Positions 34,899-44,920 are shown, counted from the stretch's first letter. The stretch is DNA of 64,000 bases from TMED14 sp002378565 (GCA_943846715.1 OX044356.1:930001-994000); one strand, 5' to 3'. Made by a program: numbers and translations. The notes: generated from the letters alone by a model not told the origin.

Positions 34899-37349
34899 AT
34901 GAAGCGATTTGCTCTAGCCACGTTGGCCCTTTTCCTTTCTATAGGCATTCAAGCCCAATCCCTGACTCAAACAGTCCGGGGCTCTGTTTTTGATGCAGAA
35001 TCCAAATTCCCACTGAATGGTGTCGCTGTACAAATTGGCGACGCTTCTATGCAGAGCGATGAAGAAGGCCTGTTCACGTTCACCAATATCCCTATTGGTC
35101 GGCAAACAGTGCAGTTTCAAATCATAGGCTTTGAGCCGCAATCTAAAAGTCTGATTCTGAACTCTGCCAAGGAAGGCATTGTGCATGTTGGTCTGGTTGA
35201 AGCAGCTACTGAAATCGGTATGGTGGACGTTCGTGCTGGCAAACGCGGTGAGGCACAAAATGAGATGGCCACTGTTTCAGCAAGGCAGTTTTCCGTTGAA
35301 GAAACCAACCTATATGCAGGATCTCGTGGCGAGCCCGCCCGCATGGCTACCAACTTTGCTGGCGTGCAGGGCTCCGACGATCAACGCAATGACCTGGTGA
35401 TTCGAGGCAACACACCAGCTGGTCTACTCTACCGTATGGAGGGCATCAACATCCCTAATCCCAACCACTTTGCTATTCCTGGGACTGGCGGCGGACCATT
35501 GACTATTTTGAACAACAAATTCTTATCAAACTCAGACTTTTTCACCGGTGCGTGGCCCGCACAATACGGCAATGCTATTTCTGGTGTCTTTGACTTAAAC
35601 ATGCGAGATGGCAACAACCAATCTTTTGAAGGCAGTGCTCAGCTTGGCCTGCTAGGTACCGAGTTGCTACTTGAAGGGCCTCTAGGCAAAGGGCCTCGAG
35701 CTCCCTCCTTTTTGGGTGTTTACCGCTACAGCACGTTTTCCGTGTTCAAAGCATTGAATATCGATTTAGGCACCAATGCCATCCCAGAATACCAAGATGG
35801 TGCGTTTCGGCTGACATTCCCCCTTGCCAACAATGGCAAACTTGCGCTATGGACCATGTTTGGCGTGTCTGACATCAACATCCTGATCAGTGAAGATGTG
35901 GAAGTCAGTGAAGGCTTTGAAAGCTATGGCATGACTGACAGGGATCAATACTTTGGATCCGACATGATTGTGTCAGGCCTTTCCTACTCACGGCCATTGG
36001 ATGCCAGCACCTTCCTAAAGGCAGGATTGGCCGTCAGCTCAGCAGTGACCACCTCGGTCAACACCAAGCTCAAACGAACCATTGACACCCTGCCAGACAA
36101 TGTCTACCACTGGAATGTCCTGGCCAATGACACGATGCTCAACTACAGCTTCCGTGAGAACAAGATTCACAGTTTTTTGTCTTGGAACAAGAAGCTCAGC
36201 AACCGAGCCACCCTTCAAGCGGGCATCAACATCGATTACTACATACTGGATTACCAAGACTCCATCCAGGACGTTTACGGCCCGGACTCTCTCCAGCCAT
36301 GGCGTATACAATGGGCTGCCAATGATGCATGGGCCGTTGTTCAACCTTTTGTTAGCTACAAGAATCGCTTGACTGATCAATTGACACTGACTGCAGGCTT
36401 GACCAGCTTATGGGCTAGCGTGAACAATAACTCATTTTCACCTATTGAGCCAAGGCTAGGTTTTTCATACCAAGCCAATGAGACTGATAAGTTTTTCATT
36501 GGAACGGGCTTACACAGCCAGATCCAAAGCCCCTACCTCTACTACTATTCACTGACCACAGTAAATGGTGACCCTCAGGAGCACAACACGGAAATTGGTT
36601 TAACCAAAAGCTGGCACATTGCAGGTGGTTGGGATCGCAAATACCAAGGGCCATTCCGCACTAAGGCAGAAGTCTACTACCAAAACCTATGGGACATCCC
36701 GGTGGAACAATTTAAAATGAACCCCGCATCTGGCATGAGAGACCTCGGGTCATCCTTCTCCATGGTCAATGCTGGAACAGGATTTGGCAGGCTATGGCCT
36801 GACACCTTGATGAACCAAGGTATCGGTCGCAACTATGGTCTTGAACTCACCATGGAGCGCTATTTCTCTGGCGGCTTCTATTTCTTGACCACGGGAAGCT
36901 TGTTTGAAGCCAAGTACCAAGGGTCAGACGGTGTTTGGCGTAACACCACCTTTAACGGTCGCTATGCATTGAACACCATTGCAGCAAAGGAATTCAAAGT
37001 GGGGAAAAATGCTTCTTTCAACATTGGCACTAAATTCACCACCATTGGTGGGCGTTGGTTTGGCCCTGTAGATCATGTGGAGTCTGAAAAGACCTTGGAG
37101 GTTCAGTACCTTAGCGCGACAGCCAATACGCAGCAATACCGAGCTTACAAGCGATTCGATTTGAAATTAGGCTACAACTGGAATTACCCTAAAACATCTT
37201 GGGAATTCGCGCTGGACCTATCAAACCTCACGGGAGAAAAAAACATCCTTCAACTCACCTACGTGGCTGATCACCCATCTGGAAATCCAGTGCAAGAAGA
37301 GTACCAGCTAGGCTTATTTCCGGTGTTCTACCTCAAATGTGATTTCTAA
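34899..37349 (+). CDS. TonB-dependent receptor (intact)
   Basis: 816 aa outer-membrane active transporter. Signal peptide (FALATLALFLSIGIQAQ), carboxypeptidase-like regulatory domain (about 25-110, VRGSVFDAESKFPLNGV ... FQIIGFEP), plug domain (RMATNFAGVQGSDDQRND, VIRGNTPAGLLYRMEGI) and a barrel ending PVFYLKCDF. No SusD-like partner or DUF4249 gene is adjacent, so the substrate is open; the plug type occurs among peptide, siderophore and unknown ligand receptors. Upstream lies a 243-bp gap shared with the divergent broken receptor, AT-rich, without a clear promoter match. Confidence 0.9.
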   Translation: MKRFALATLALFLSIGIQAQSLTQTVRGSVFDAESKFPLNGVAVQIGDASMQSDEEGLFTFTNIPIGRQTVQFQIIGFEPQSKSLILNSAKEGIVHVGLVEAATEIGMVDVRAGKRGEAQNEMATVSARQFSVEETNLYAGSRGEPARMATNFAGVQGSDDQRNDLVIRGNTPAGLLYRMEGINIPNPNHFAIPGTGGGPLTILNNKFLSNSDFFTGAWPAQYGNAISGVFDLNMRDGNNQSFEGSAQLGLLGTELLLEGPLGKGPRAPSFLGVYRYSTFSVFKALNIDLGTNAIPEYQDGAFRLTFPLANNGKLALWTMFGVSDINILISEDVEVSEGFESYGMTDRDQYFGSDMIVSGLSYSRPLDASTFLKAGLAVSSAVTTSVNTKLKRTIDTLPDNVYHWNVLANDTMLNYSFRENKIHSFLSWNKKLSNRATLQAGINIDYYILDYQDSIQDVYGPDSLQPWRIQWAANDAWAVVQPFVSYKNRLTDQLTLTAGLTSLWASVNNNSFSPIEPRLGFSYQANETDKFFIGTGLHSQIQSPYLYYYSLTTVNGDPQEHNTEIGLTKSWHIAGGWDRKYQGPFRTKAEVYYQNLWDIPVEQFKMNPASGMRDLGSSFSMVNAGTGFGRLWPDTLMNQGIGRNYGLELTMERYFSGGFYFLTTGSLFEAKYQGSDGVWRNTTFNGRYALNTIAAKEFKVGKNASFNIGTKFTTIGGRWFGPVDHVESEKTLEVQYLSATANTQQYRAYKRFDLKLGYNWNYPKTSWEFALDLSNLTGEKNILQLTYVADHPSGNPVQEEYQLGLFPVFYLKCDF

Positions 37350-37377
37350 TCGCTGGCTAAAGCGCATCTGCTTACAA

Positions 37378-37411
37378 CCAACAAGGCTGCCCGAAAAGGC
37401 AGCCTTGTTGG
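37378..37411 (+). terminator. Terminator after the TonB receptor
   Basis: A perfect 14-bp stem CCAACAAGGCTGCC/GGCAGCCTTGTTGG with a CGAAAA loop, 29 bp after the receptor stop and 35 bp before the convergent SDR gene end; it may act in both directions. Confidence 0.75.
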
Positions 37412-37445
37412 CTTCATTGATGGTGCAATAGGAAAAAGCATGCCG

Positions 37446-38222
37446 TCAAGATTGCTTGGATTGCTGCAATTTGCCAACGACTGCCAACTGCCAGTTGCGA
37501 GGCAGTAGCCTGGTCAGACGTGGCGCCAAGACATTGATCAAGCCTGGTATCACCCGACGTCGGCCGGCAAGCATGGATCGCCAACCAGCTTTCGCGACAG
37601 ATTTTGCGGACATCATGGGGATAAGGCCTCCTTTTTCCAACTGAACACCTGCCATTTTTGCACGAGCAAAGAATTCTGTTTTTGTTGGACCTGGACATAG
37701 CGTAGTGCATGTCACCCCACTGCCCTTGAGTTCATGGTGCATGGCTTCAGAAAAACTCAAAACAAATGCCTTGCTGGCATAATAGGTTGCCAGATATGGC
37801 CCTGGCATGAAGGCTGCGATAGATGCCACGTTCAAGATGCGGCCAGTGCCGCGCTTAATCATACCAATTGCTGCAGTTCTAGATAAGGTGACCAAGGCCT
37901 TGATGTTGACAGCTACCATGTCATCCAACACGGGTTGCTTGCTTGCAACGATGTCACACCCCAAACCAAAGCCCGCATTGTTGATCAGGGCATCCAATGG
38001 CTGATCCGAAATCCATGCCAACAAGGAAGCCAGCCCCTCTTCAGTGGAAAGGTCTGCCATATGGGTTTTGGCCGATGCGTATTTCGTTTGCAGTTCATCC
38101 AGGGCCTTGGCATTTCTACCCGTGAGCAATAGCTGCCAACCAGCATCATGAGCCAATTGAGCAAATTCAAGGCCTAAGCCAGATGTTGCGCCCGTGATCA
38201 ATACCTTTTGTTGACTTTTCAT
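37446..38222 (-). CDS. Short-chain dehydrogenase/reductase (DltE-type)
   Basis: 258 aa classical SDR. Cofactor motif TGATSGLGLE (10-19), NNAG in ALINNAGFGLG, VNIKALVTLSR, and the active-site serine with the YxxxK pair in YYASKAFVLSFSEAM. Arg at the end of beta 2 (LTGRNAK) suggests NADP(H). The SDR subgroup (YqjQ/DltE-like) oxidises or reduces unknown lipids or alcohols. It is transcribed alone, convergent with the TonB receptor. Confidence 0.87.
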   Translation of the reverse strand: MKSQQKVLITGATSGLGLEFAQLAHDAGWQLLLTGRNAKALDELQTKYASAKTHMADLSTEEGLASLLAWISDQPLDALINNAGFGLGCDIVASKQPVLDDMVAVNIKALVTLSRTAAIGMIKRGTGRILNVASIAAFMPGPYLATYYASKAFVLSFSEAMHHELKGSGVTCTTLCPGPTKTEFFARAKMAGVQLEKGGLIPMMSAKSVAKAGWRSMLAGRRRVIPGLINVLAPRLTRLLPRNWQLAVVGKLQQSKQS

Positions 38223-38492
38223 TCTGATGCTAGTTAGTATTCGGTTGATTGCTTTGAAGTCGATGCAAGGTATTCATCAATCTGCCTATGCAACACTTGA
38301 AATCCATTCATTGCTGAAGCTATTACAATTGCTCATTCAAGAGCTGAAATACAATAATTGCAAAACAATTCACGTGACAATGAACTATATTAACATCGAT
38401 AAATAAAGATGCGACTACCTTCGTGCACAAATAAAAAAGGACGAAGGGTCAACCCTCTCTATCAAAGGTTTCCAGTCAAAAGAAGAAGAGTT

Positions 38493-38990
38493 ATGAAAGC
38501 GTTTAAACCCATGCTTACCCCAAGAGAGATGTTTGAAAAAGGAGTCTTTGGAGGCGCTTACTTTGGGCCTAATGCGGGACCAGATATGTCCCGAGAATTA
38601 GCAGATGTATTGGCAGATGAACTCAAAGAATTGGACTCAGACCTATGGTGTGCAGAGAGATACTTACCAAGAAGGAATAAGTTTCGCATTAGATCAGGGC
38701 TTAACTATCAGCAATGGATGAAATACCAATGGATCCACAAACAGGATCCTTATGGGTGGTTAAATTGGTACATACAGTACAATAGAGGGAGAAGAACGGC
38801 TGATGACCCTAGACAGATAAGCAGACATCAGAGCTTTTGTGGACCAAAAGGTAGGTGGCGCAATAACATTTATCAGAAGATACATGACACCGGTGATTGG
38901 CATACCGCACCAAGAGTGCAGCAGAGCCTATTGCATTGGGCCTATGAGGTTAACGAGCACGACTACAAGACGTGGATCGGGGAAAAATGA
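38493..38990 (+). CDS. Conserved protein of unknown function (eukaryote/virus-shared family)
   Basis: 165 aa. Motifs TPREMFEKGVFGGAYF, QQWMKYQWIHKQDPYGWLNW, YNRGRRTADDPRQISRH and VQQSLLHWAYEV match from memory a family that reads ...GVFGGKY..., DPRGWFQWYCRYY.GRR, RQRQALLHWAYD, found scattered in bacteria, fungi and algal lineages, with no known function. The ATG at 38493 follows AAAAGAAGAAGAG, a purine-rich Shine-Dalgarno-like run rare in this window. Arg is coded mostly by AGA/AGG, unlike the neighbours, and the 270 bp upstream are AT-rich; horizontal acquisition is likely. A TACCTTCG -7-like element lies near 38415. Confidence 0.75.
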   Translation: MKAFKPMLTPREMFEKGVFGGAYFGPNAGPDMSRELADVLADELKELDSDLWCAERYLPRRNKFRIRSGLNYQQWMKYQWIHKQDPYGWLNWYIQYNRGRRTADDPRQISRHQSFCGPKGRWRNNIYQKIHDTGDWHTAPRVQQSLLHWAYEVNEHDYKTWIGEK

Positions 38991-39078
38991 ACGAAAGTCC
39001 TACTTGCAAAACATGAGATGGTCAAAATCTGATTGATTTAATTGTCAATGGAGCAAGCATCAAATGTAAATTTACGGG

Positions 39079-41256
39079 ATGAAAGATCTTTTGCTTGTTG
39101 CAATTCTGACAACATGCACAATCAGCCTTAACGCTCAAACAGCTCAGGACCTTGAAGTGATTGAATGGGATGTTCCCTTGCTACCTTCATATGTCACCTT
39201 AGACGGCATGATTCAAGCCAATGAATACGCTGGAGCAATGGCGCTTGACCTAAGCTACGAGGTAAATCCTGGATACAACAGCAAACCAACTTTGCTTAGC
39301 ACAGGCTACGCCTACCGGACCAATGAAGCGTTGATTCTAGCCTTCCGATGTGAAATTGACCCTGAGGACTTTAGAGCAACCATGAAGCGTCGAGACATGG
39401 CATGGGAAGATGACTTCATTGGCATTGCTTTGGATGTTTATGGCGACACGAGAAATATGGTTTTCATTGCATCAAATGCCTTTGGTGTTCAGCTTGACTT
39501 GATTAAAAAAAATCCAGCAAACACGCGTGATGAATTTGATGTATCCTACAACATAACCTATGAAACGTGGGCAGATATACAGGACAACTACTACACGGTA
39601 GAAATGCGCATACCGTTCAATGCCTTGCAGTTCCCCAATGAAGATTTGCAGCGATGGAAATTCTCCTTCTTCAGGCAACAGTATACGCAAGGCGTTCAAG
39701 TAAACAGTCAGACCTTTTATTCAGACAACAACATCCCCTGCAGTGACTGCCAGATGACAGATGTTTTGATTCTTGACCAAATCCAACCAACGATGCGCAC
39801 TGAGATTTTGCCCTATGTATTTAGCTCAATGAATCCCAGTGATCAAGGTGTAAATCCTCAAATTAAGCTTGGCGGCAGTGGCTTGATTGGTTTAAATTCC
39901 CAAACATCCATTGAAATTGCCATCAACCCAGACTTTTCACAAGTTGAAGCCGATGTCGCTCAAGTGGATGTCAATGCAGCCTTTTCCTTGCTGTACCCTG
40001 AACGCCGTCCCTTCTTCAATGAAGGCAGTGACTTCCTTGAATCTCGATTGAAGTATGTCTACACAAGGGCCATTGCCAATCCCACAGCCATTGCAAAAGG
40101 CATCTACCAGGGCAAGGATTACCGGACCTATTTACTCTCTGGATGGGATCGAGGGTCATCTTACTTGGTCTCCGGAGAGAATCGATCATCCTATGGAGAA
40201 ACCAAGGGTAACTGGTCATCAGTGATGAAGATTGAAAAACCTTTAGACAATGCATCCTCTGTTGGCTTACTGACCACGCATCGCCTGCACCAAGGTGGCG
40301 GCTTTGGCCATACAGTGGCAGCTGATGCCAACATTCAAATCAAGAACGGTTGGCGCATCCAGACAGAAATTTCACGCACAGAGACTCAAGAGCCCATCGC
40401 AGACTGGATCAGCGATGCTGATGACTTTGGAGACTACACGGGCAAATTAGACGGTGAGCGATTCAATGGTTATGCTGGGTTTTTCTCCTTGAGACGTCAA
40501 AGAAAAACCATGACTACCCGTGCTGACTACATGGTCATCTCTCCGACCTTCCGACCGGAATTGGGTTTTGAACCACGGAACAACTACCGACGCTTTGAAA
40601 TCGGTCAATCATTCAATGGTTTCCCTAATGGCAAGCACCTCAAAAGATGGGGGACTTACACTGAAGTATCCCACTATGAAAACTTTGCTGGCGTTACCAA
40701 GGAGAATTCCTTGATGACATTCGGCTGGGTTAGCTGGAGCAACAACTTGAATACCCGGTTTTTTAGCAAATTCACACAAACAGAGAATTACTTGGGTCAA
40801 GATTTCTCCAACCTTTTTCGCCTAGGGGGCAGAATCAGCTGGAAACCTAGCCAAACCTTATCCATGGATCTAGGCGGTCGCGGAGGTCGCGCCATTGCCT
40901 ACAATGAAAGCACGCCCAGGATTGGAATGAATCAAGAAATCGATTTGGCAATCAACCTGCAACTGGCCAATAAGTTCACATTAAGCAGCAGCATCAACCA
41001 CGCAAGCATGCAAGAAATCAATGGCAGCGGAAGTATTTACCGTGGATTCATCTCACAAGGCGTTGCCAATTACGCTTTCAACCGTTTCACTGACCTGAGG
41101 GTCATTGCTCAATACAATCACTTTGATCAAAGCACCATGCTTCAACCCCTCCTGCAATACCAGCCCAGTGCTTTCACCCTGTTTTACATCGGTGGCGCCA
41201 TTCAAGACGGTGATTGGCAAGGCTTTGTTAAATGGCAACGGCAAATAGGAATTTAG
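39079..41256 (+). CDS. DUF5916 domain-containing outer-membrane protein
   Basis: 725 aa. Signal peptide (LLLVAILTTCTISLNAQ), an N-terminal CBM9-like carbohydrate-binding domain (about 40-220: VTLDGMIQANEYAGA, MAWEDDFIGIALDVYGD, YTVEMRIPFNALQFP), then the DUF5916 beta-barrel (INPDFSQVEADVAQVDVN, LLYPERRPFFNEGSDF). It probably binds glycans at the outer membrane. The DUF5916 family is common in Bacteroidota but unassigned. It stands alone, 37 bp from the convergent apbE end. Confidence 0.9.
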   Translation: MKDLLLVAILTTCTISLNAQTAQDLEVIEWDVPLLPSYVTLDGMIQANEYAGAMALDLSYEVNPGYNSKPTLLSTGYAYRTNEALILAFRCEIDPEDFRATMKRRDMAWEDDFIGIALDVYGDTRNMVFIASNAFGVQLDLIKKNPANTRDEFDVSYNITYETWADIQDNYYTVEMRIPFNALQFPNEDLQRWKFSFFRQQYTQGVQVNSQTFYSDNNIPCSDCQMTDVLILDQIQPTMRTEILPYVFSSMNPSDQGVNPQIKLGGSGLIGLNSQTSIEIAINPDFSQVEADVAQVDVNAAFSLLYPERRPFFNEGSDFLESRLKYVYTRAIANPTAIAKGIYQGKDYRTYLLSGWDRGSSYLVSGENRSSYGETKGNWSSVMKIEKPLDNASSVGLLTTHRLHQGGGFGHTVAADANIQIKNGWRIQTEISRTETQEPIADWISDADDFGDYTGKLDGERFNGYAGFFSLRRQRKTMTTRADYMVISPTFRPELGFEPRNNYRRFEIGQSFNGFPNGKHLKRWGTYTEVSHYENFAGVTKENSLMTFGWVSWSNNLNTRFFSKFTQTENYLGQDFSNLFRLGGRISWKPSQTLSMDLGGRGGRAIAYNESTPRIGMNQEIDLAINLQLANKFTLSSSINHASMQEINGSGSIYRGFISQGVANYAFNRFTDLRVIAQYNHFDQSTMLQPLLQYQPSAFTLFYIGGAIQDGDWQGFVKWQRQIGI

Positions 41257-41293
41257 GTTCATCAATTAATGATGAAGGGCAGTCGTCAGTTGG

Positions 41294-42316
41294 TCAATAG
41301 GAAGACCAGATAGCCAGGCCACCATCATCACGCACATAGATGAGGTAGGCATCCCATAAAGGGTGATCAGACATCCATTCAACAGTGGCATCAAAGCCCA
41401 TGGCCATTGCTGCAGTTGCCATGCCATCAGCTTCAGCACAGGTCGGACCAATCAATGTGGCACTCAACATGTTGGATCTTGCTGGCCAACCGGTGAATGC
41501 ATCGATTGTGTGCGCATACCTCTCACCTGTCACCACATCTTTCTTTACATTTCTGTAGTCACCTGAGGTGGCCAATGCGCGGTCACGCAAAGGAATGATT
41601 TCCTGCAAATCCTTGCTTTTCTGTTCCAAGGGCTTTTCAATGCCTACTTTGAAATCCTTGCCATTGGGCTTGCGGCCAAAGCAACGCACCTCACCCCCAA
41701 TTTCAACGATGGCCGCCGTGGCTCCCATCGCCATCAATCGCTCAGAAATCAAATCCACCGAATGACCTTGAGCCACAGACGTGAACGTCAAGGACATCCC
41801 CTCTGGCCAGGCCCACAGACCAGGCTTTTCAGGACACCAGGGTCTTGCATCGTTCACTTGACGCATCAATTGCTGAACAGCCAAGCTGTCAGACATGTTC
41901 AAATAGCCCAATCCAGAGCCAAAGCCCCATGCCTCGATGAGGGGGTTCAAGGTGGGTGACATGTAGCCATTGGATAGGCTATGGAGCATGCGAGAAATTT
42001 GTGCCAACTCAACAAAATCTTGAGCTACATACACGGAGTCACCGGCATTCAAGCGAGACAAGGTCGATTGACTGTCCCATGCAGAAGCTAGTTGGTTGTA
42101 GTCACTAAGCCAGGTACCAATGCGGTAGGTAAGGCTGTCATCATCAAGGCCATAAATGGTGATGTTGAAGGCGCTGCCCTGCGCTATGCCATTCACATGG
42201 GTCGGCAATGCATTTCGCTGGCATGACGCCAAAAGTGTCAATATTGAAATTGCTATACAAGCAGAAAAAAGACGCAATAATGTGTCCTTTTGCCTTGTTT
42301 TAGCCCCCAAAATCAT
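41294..42316 (-). CDS. apbE: FAD:protein FMN transferase
   Basis: 340 aa lipoprotein (lipobox LTLLASC). It attaches FMN through a phosphodiester bond to Thr of NqrB and NqrC, cleaving FAD with Mg2+. Motifs: GIAQGSAFNITIYG, the middle region MSPTLNPLIEAWGFG, SVDLISERLMAMGATAAIVEIGGEVR and the C-terminal YAHTIDAFTGWPA and CAEADGMATAAMAMG. The start at 42316 is preferred to 42352 because it overlaps nqrF by 17 rather than 53 nt. It is the last gene of the nqr operon, the usual place in this phylum. Confidence 0.93.
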   Translation of the reverse strand: MILGAKTRQKDTLLRLFSACIAISILTLLASCQRNALPTHVNGIAQGSAFNITIYGLDDDSLTYRIGTWLSDYNQLASAWDSQSTLSRLNAGDSVYVAQDFVELAQISRMLHSLSNGYMSPTLNPLIEAWGFGSGLGYLNMSDSLAVQQLMRQVNDARPWCPEKPGLWAWPEGMSLTFTSVAQGHSVDLISERLMAMGATAAIVEIGGEVRCFGRKPNGKDFKVGIEKPLEQKSKDLQEIIPLRDRALATSGDYRNVKKDVVTGERYAHTIDAFTGWPARSNMLSATLIGPTCAEADGMATAAMAMGFDATVEWMSDHPLWDAYLIYVRDDGGLAIWSSY

Positions 42317-43607
42317 CCCAAGCGACGTTTTCCGATGGCACGCCAAAGTCATCCACCATCTTCAAGACAGCTGCATTCATCATGGGTGGTCCACAGAAGT
42401 AAAACTCAATGTCCTCTGGTGCATCATGATCATTGAGGTAGTTGTCAATCAAGGCTTGGTGTACAAAGCCCTTGAATCCATCACCGGTTTGACCTATGCC
42501 AGCCTTGACTTGCCAGTTATCATCTTCCATGGGCTCAGAAAGCACCATGTTGAATGTGAAATTAGGGAACTCCGCTTCAATCTTTTTGAAATCATCAATG
42601 TAGAAGAGCTCACGGCGTGAACGGCCACCGTACCAATAGCTCACCTTCCGGCCAGACTTCAGGGTATGGAAGAGGTGGAACAAGTGAGATCGCATGGGTG
42701 CCATGCCTGCACCACCACCAATGTAAATCATCTCTGCTTCAGACTCCTTGATGAAGAAATCGCCATAAGGACCAGAAATGGTCACTTTATCGCCAGCCTT
42801 TTGATCGAACACAAAAGAAGAACAAATGCCCGGGTTCACATCCATCCATCCATTTTTCTCTCGATCCCATGGCGGCGTAGCAATACGGATGTTGAGTATC
42901 ACAATGTTGCCTTCTGCTGGGTGATTGGCCATGGAGTATGCACGGTAGATCGGCTCAGGGTTCTTCATCGTCAAATCCCAGAGGCCAAACTTGTCCCACT
43001 CTGCCTGGAATTCATCAGGTTTTTTGCCCAATTTTGGGTGTGCTGTGATATCGAGATTCTTGAAATCAACCGTTGTTTCTGGCACGTCAATCTGAATGTA
43101 ACCACCGGCTTCAAAATCCAAGGATTGACCCTCAGGTAATCGAACCACAAATTCCTTGATGAAGGATGCCACATTGTAGTTGGACACCACTTCACATTCC
43201 CACTTCTTGATACCAAACACCTCAGCAGGCACAACGATTTTCATGTCATTTTTGATCTTCACCTGACATGCCAGACGCCAATTGTCAGCAATTTCCTTGC
43301 GGTTGAAGTAGCCTACCTCTGTAGGAAGGATAGCCCCTCCGCCATCAGTCACCTGACATTTACACATGCCACAAGTACCGCCACCGCCGCAAGCTGATGG
43401 TAAGAAGACTTTTTGGCTATTCAAAGTATTAAGTACCGTGCTGCCCGATTCAATCTCAATGGCATCACCATTGATGTCAAGGGTTACCGGTCCAGAAGGC
43501 ATCAAACGAGCCTTGGCTTGGAGAAGAATGGTCACCAAGCCAAGAATCACCGCCAAAAAGACGACAATGCTGCTGATGATAATGTTAGATAATGCGAAGA
43601 AAGTCAT
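42300..43607 (-). CDS. nqrF: Na+-NQR subunit F
   Basis: 435 aa. Entry point of electrons: NADH oxidation by FAD, transfer to a 2Fe-2S cluster. An N-terminal helix (IIISSIVVFLAVILGLVTI) is followed by a ferredoxin domain with cluster ligands Cys 73, 79, 82 and 114 (SACGGGGTCGMCKC ... LACQV). The FAD site is RAYSMANHP and the NAD domain ISGPYGDFF and YIGGGAGMAPMRSH; EFYFCGPPMMN is near the end. Gap to nqrE is 18 bp. Confidence 0.97.
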   Translation of the reverse strand: MTFFALSNIIISSIVVFLAVILGLVTILLQAKARLMPSGPVTLDINGDAIEIESGSTVLNTLNSQKVFLPSACGGGGTCGMCKCQVTDGGGAILPTEVGYFNRKEIADNWRLACQVKIKNDMKIVVPAEVFGIKKWECEVVSNYNVASFIKEFVVRLPEGQSLDFEAGGYIQIDVPETTVDFKNLDITAHPKLGKKPDEFQAEWDKFGLWDLTMKNPEPIYRAYSMANHPAEGNIVILNIRIATPPWDREKNGWMDVNPGICSSFVFDQKAGDKVTISGPYGDFFIKESEAEMIYIGGGAGMAPMRSHLFHLFHTLKSGRKVSYWYGGRSRRELFYIDDFKKIEAEFPNFTFNMVLSEPMEDDNWQVKAGIGQTGDGFKGFVHQALIDNYLNDHDAPEDIEFYFCGPPMMNAAVLKMVDDFGVPSENVAWDDFGG

Positions 43608-43625
43608 GCTTACTGAGCTTAGCTG

Positions 43626-44243
43626 TTAAAGTTTGATTCCCATGAAGCTCATGAAGGCCATGCCCATGAGTCCCGTGATGATGAAAGTGATGCCTAAACC
43701 ACGCAAAGGGGGTGGCACATGAGAGTACTTGAGGCGCTCGCGAATGGCGGCAATGGCCACAACCGCTAGCAACCATCCAATGCCTGAACCAAAGCCAAAT
43801 ACGGTTGCTTGGGTGATGGATGTATAGGCGCGCTCCTGCATGAAGAGTGAACCGCCCAAGATGGAACAATTCACAGCGATCAAGGGCAGGAATATGCCTA
43901 AAGCTGAATACAAGGCAGGGGCAAATTTCTCAACCACCATCTCCACGAGCTGAACCATGGAAGCGATGACAGCGATGAACATGATGAAGCTCAAAAAGCT
44001 CAAATCCACCTCAGCAAACTCAGGGTCTAGCCACGATAAAGCCCCTTCCTTGAGTACATAGTTCTCAAGCAGGTAGTTCACCGGCAGGGTGATTGTAAGG
44101 ACAAAGGTCACAGCCAATCCAAGGCCGACACCTGTTTTCACCGTTTTAGAAACGGCCAAATACGAGCACATGCCTAAGAAATAGGCAAAAATCATATTCT
44201 CTATGAATATGCTTTTGACAAAGATGTTGATGAGTTCTTGCAT
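43626..44243 (-). CDS. nqrE: Na+-NQR subunit E
   Basis: 205 aa, six membrane helices. Together with NqrD it forms the inverted pair that binds the intramembrane iron site; a Cys in FLGMCSYLAVS and one in AVNCSILGG match the Cys positions known for that site. It ends MGMAFMSFMGIKL. The start is 11 bp after the nqrD stop. Confidence 0.96.
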   Translation of the reverse strand: MQELINIFVKSIFIENMIFAYFLGMCSYLAVSKTVKTGVGLGLAVTFVLTITLPVNYLLENYVLKEGALSWLDPEFAEVDLSFLSFIMFIAVIASMVQLVEMVVEKFAPALYSALGIFLPLIAVNCSILGGSLFMQERAYTSITQATVFGFGSGIGWLLAVVAIAAIRERLKYSHVPPPLRGLGITFIITGLMGMAFMSFMGIKL

Positions 44244-44254
44244 GGTAGTAAGTC

Positions 44255-44920
44255 TTAGTCCTTTTCAATCAATGAAGGCGTCTTTGCACGCTGTATCCAA
44301 ATCACAATGGCCACAACGATGAGAGCCATTGGCGGCAATAACATCATGCCGTTGTTGGTGTAGCCCATGTCGTAGACCCCAAGCTGAGCCATGATAGGGT
44401 AATCAAAGAGGGTGCCATTGCCAAGCAGCTCGCGGAAAAAAGCCACCAACAACAAGATGCCTGCATAGGCAACACCATTCCCCACCCCATCAAGGAAGGC
44501 CTTCCAAGGCGCATTCCCGAGGGAAAAGGCCTCTATGCGACCCATGATTATGCAATTGGTGATGATCAAACCAACAAACACAGACAATTCCTTGCTTACA
44601 TCGTAGACAAAGGCCTTGAGCACTTGATCAACGAGGATAACCAACAAGGCTACCACAACAAGCTGTACAATGATTCGGATGCGATTGGGAATCAAATTTC
44701 TCAGCAATGAGGTCAACACATTGGCTGCCGCCATCACGACAATCACGGAGATGCCCATGACCAATGCTGGCTTCATTTTTACTGTGATTGCCAACGCTGA
44801 ACAAATACCCAAAACCTGAACCGTGATGGGGTTGTTTTCATTCATGGGATCGATAAGGAGCCTGCGATTCTTCTTAGAGAACAGGGGCTCGCGTGCGGTT
44901 TTTTCCATTGCCTTACTCAT
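44255..44920 (-). CDS. nqrD: Na+-NQR subunit D
   Basis: 221 aa from the ATG at 44920 (MSKAMEKTAREPLFSKK). The longer frame to 44953 would overlap nqrC by 41 nt; this start overlaps by 8. Six membrane helices with VQVLGICSALAITVKM and LIITNCIIMGRIEAF carrying the Fe-site Cys residues, symmetrical to NqrE. Confidence 0.95.
   Translation of the reverse strand: MSKAMEKTAREPLFSKKNRRLLIDPMNENNPITVQVLGICSALAITVKMKPALVMGISVIVVMAAANVLTSLLRNLIPNRIRIIVQLVVVALLVILVDQVLKAFVYDVSKELSVFVGLIITNCIIMGRIEAFSLGNAPWKAFLDGVGNGVAYAGILLLVAFFRELLGNGTLFDYPIMAQLGVYDMGYTNNGMMLLPPMALIVVAIVIWIQRAKTPSLIEKD

Noticed and set aside
36039..36380. Antisense open frame 36039..36380 inside the intact TonB receptor
   Set aside because: No signal, motif or start context; opposite a well-supported coding region.
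38223..38492. Small RNA or second gene in the AT-rich gap before the orphan gene
   Set aside because: No stable hairpin, RNA family feature or adequate open frame was seen.
42156..42620. Plus-strand open frame of 154 codons opposite nqrF/apbE
   Set aside because: Shadow of the nqrF reading frame; composition untypical and no homology recognised.
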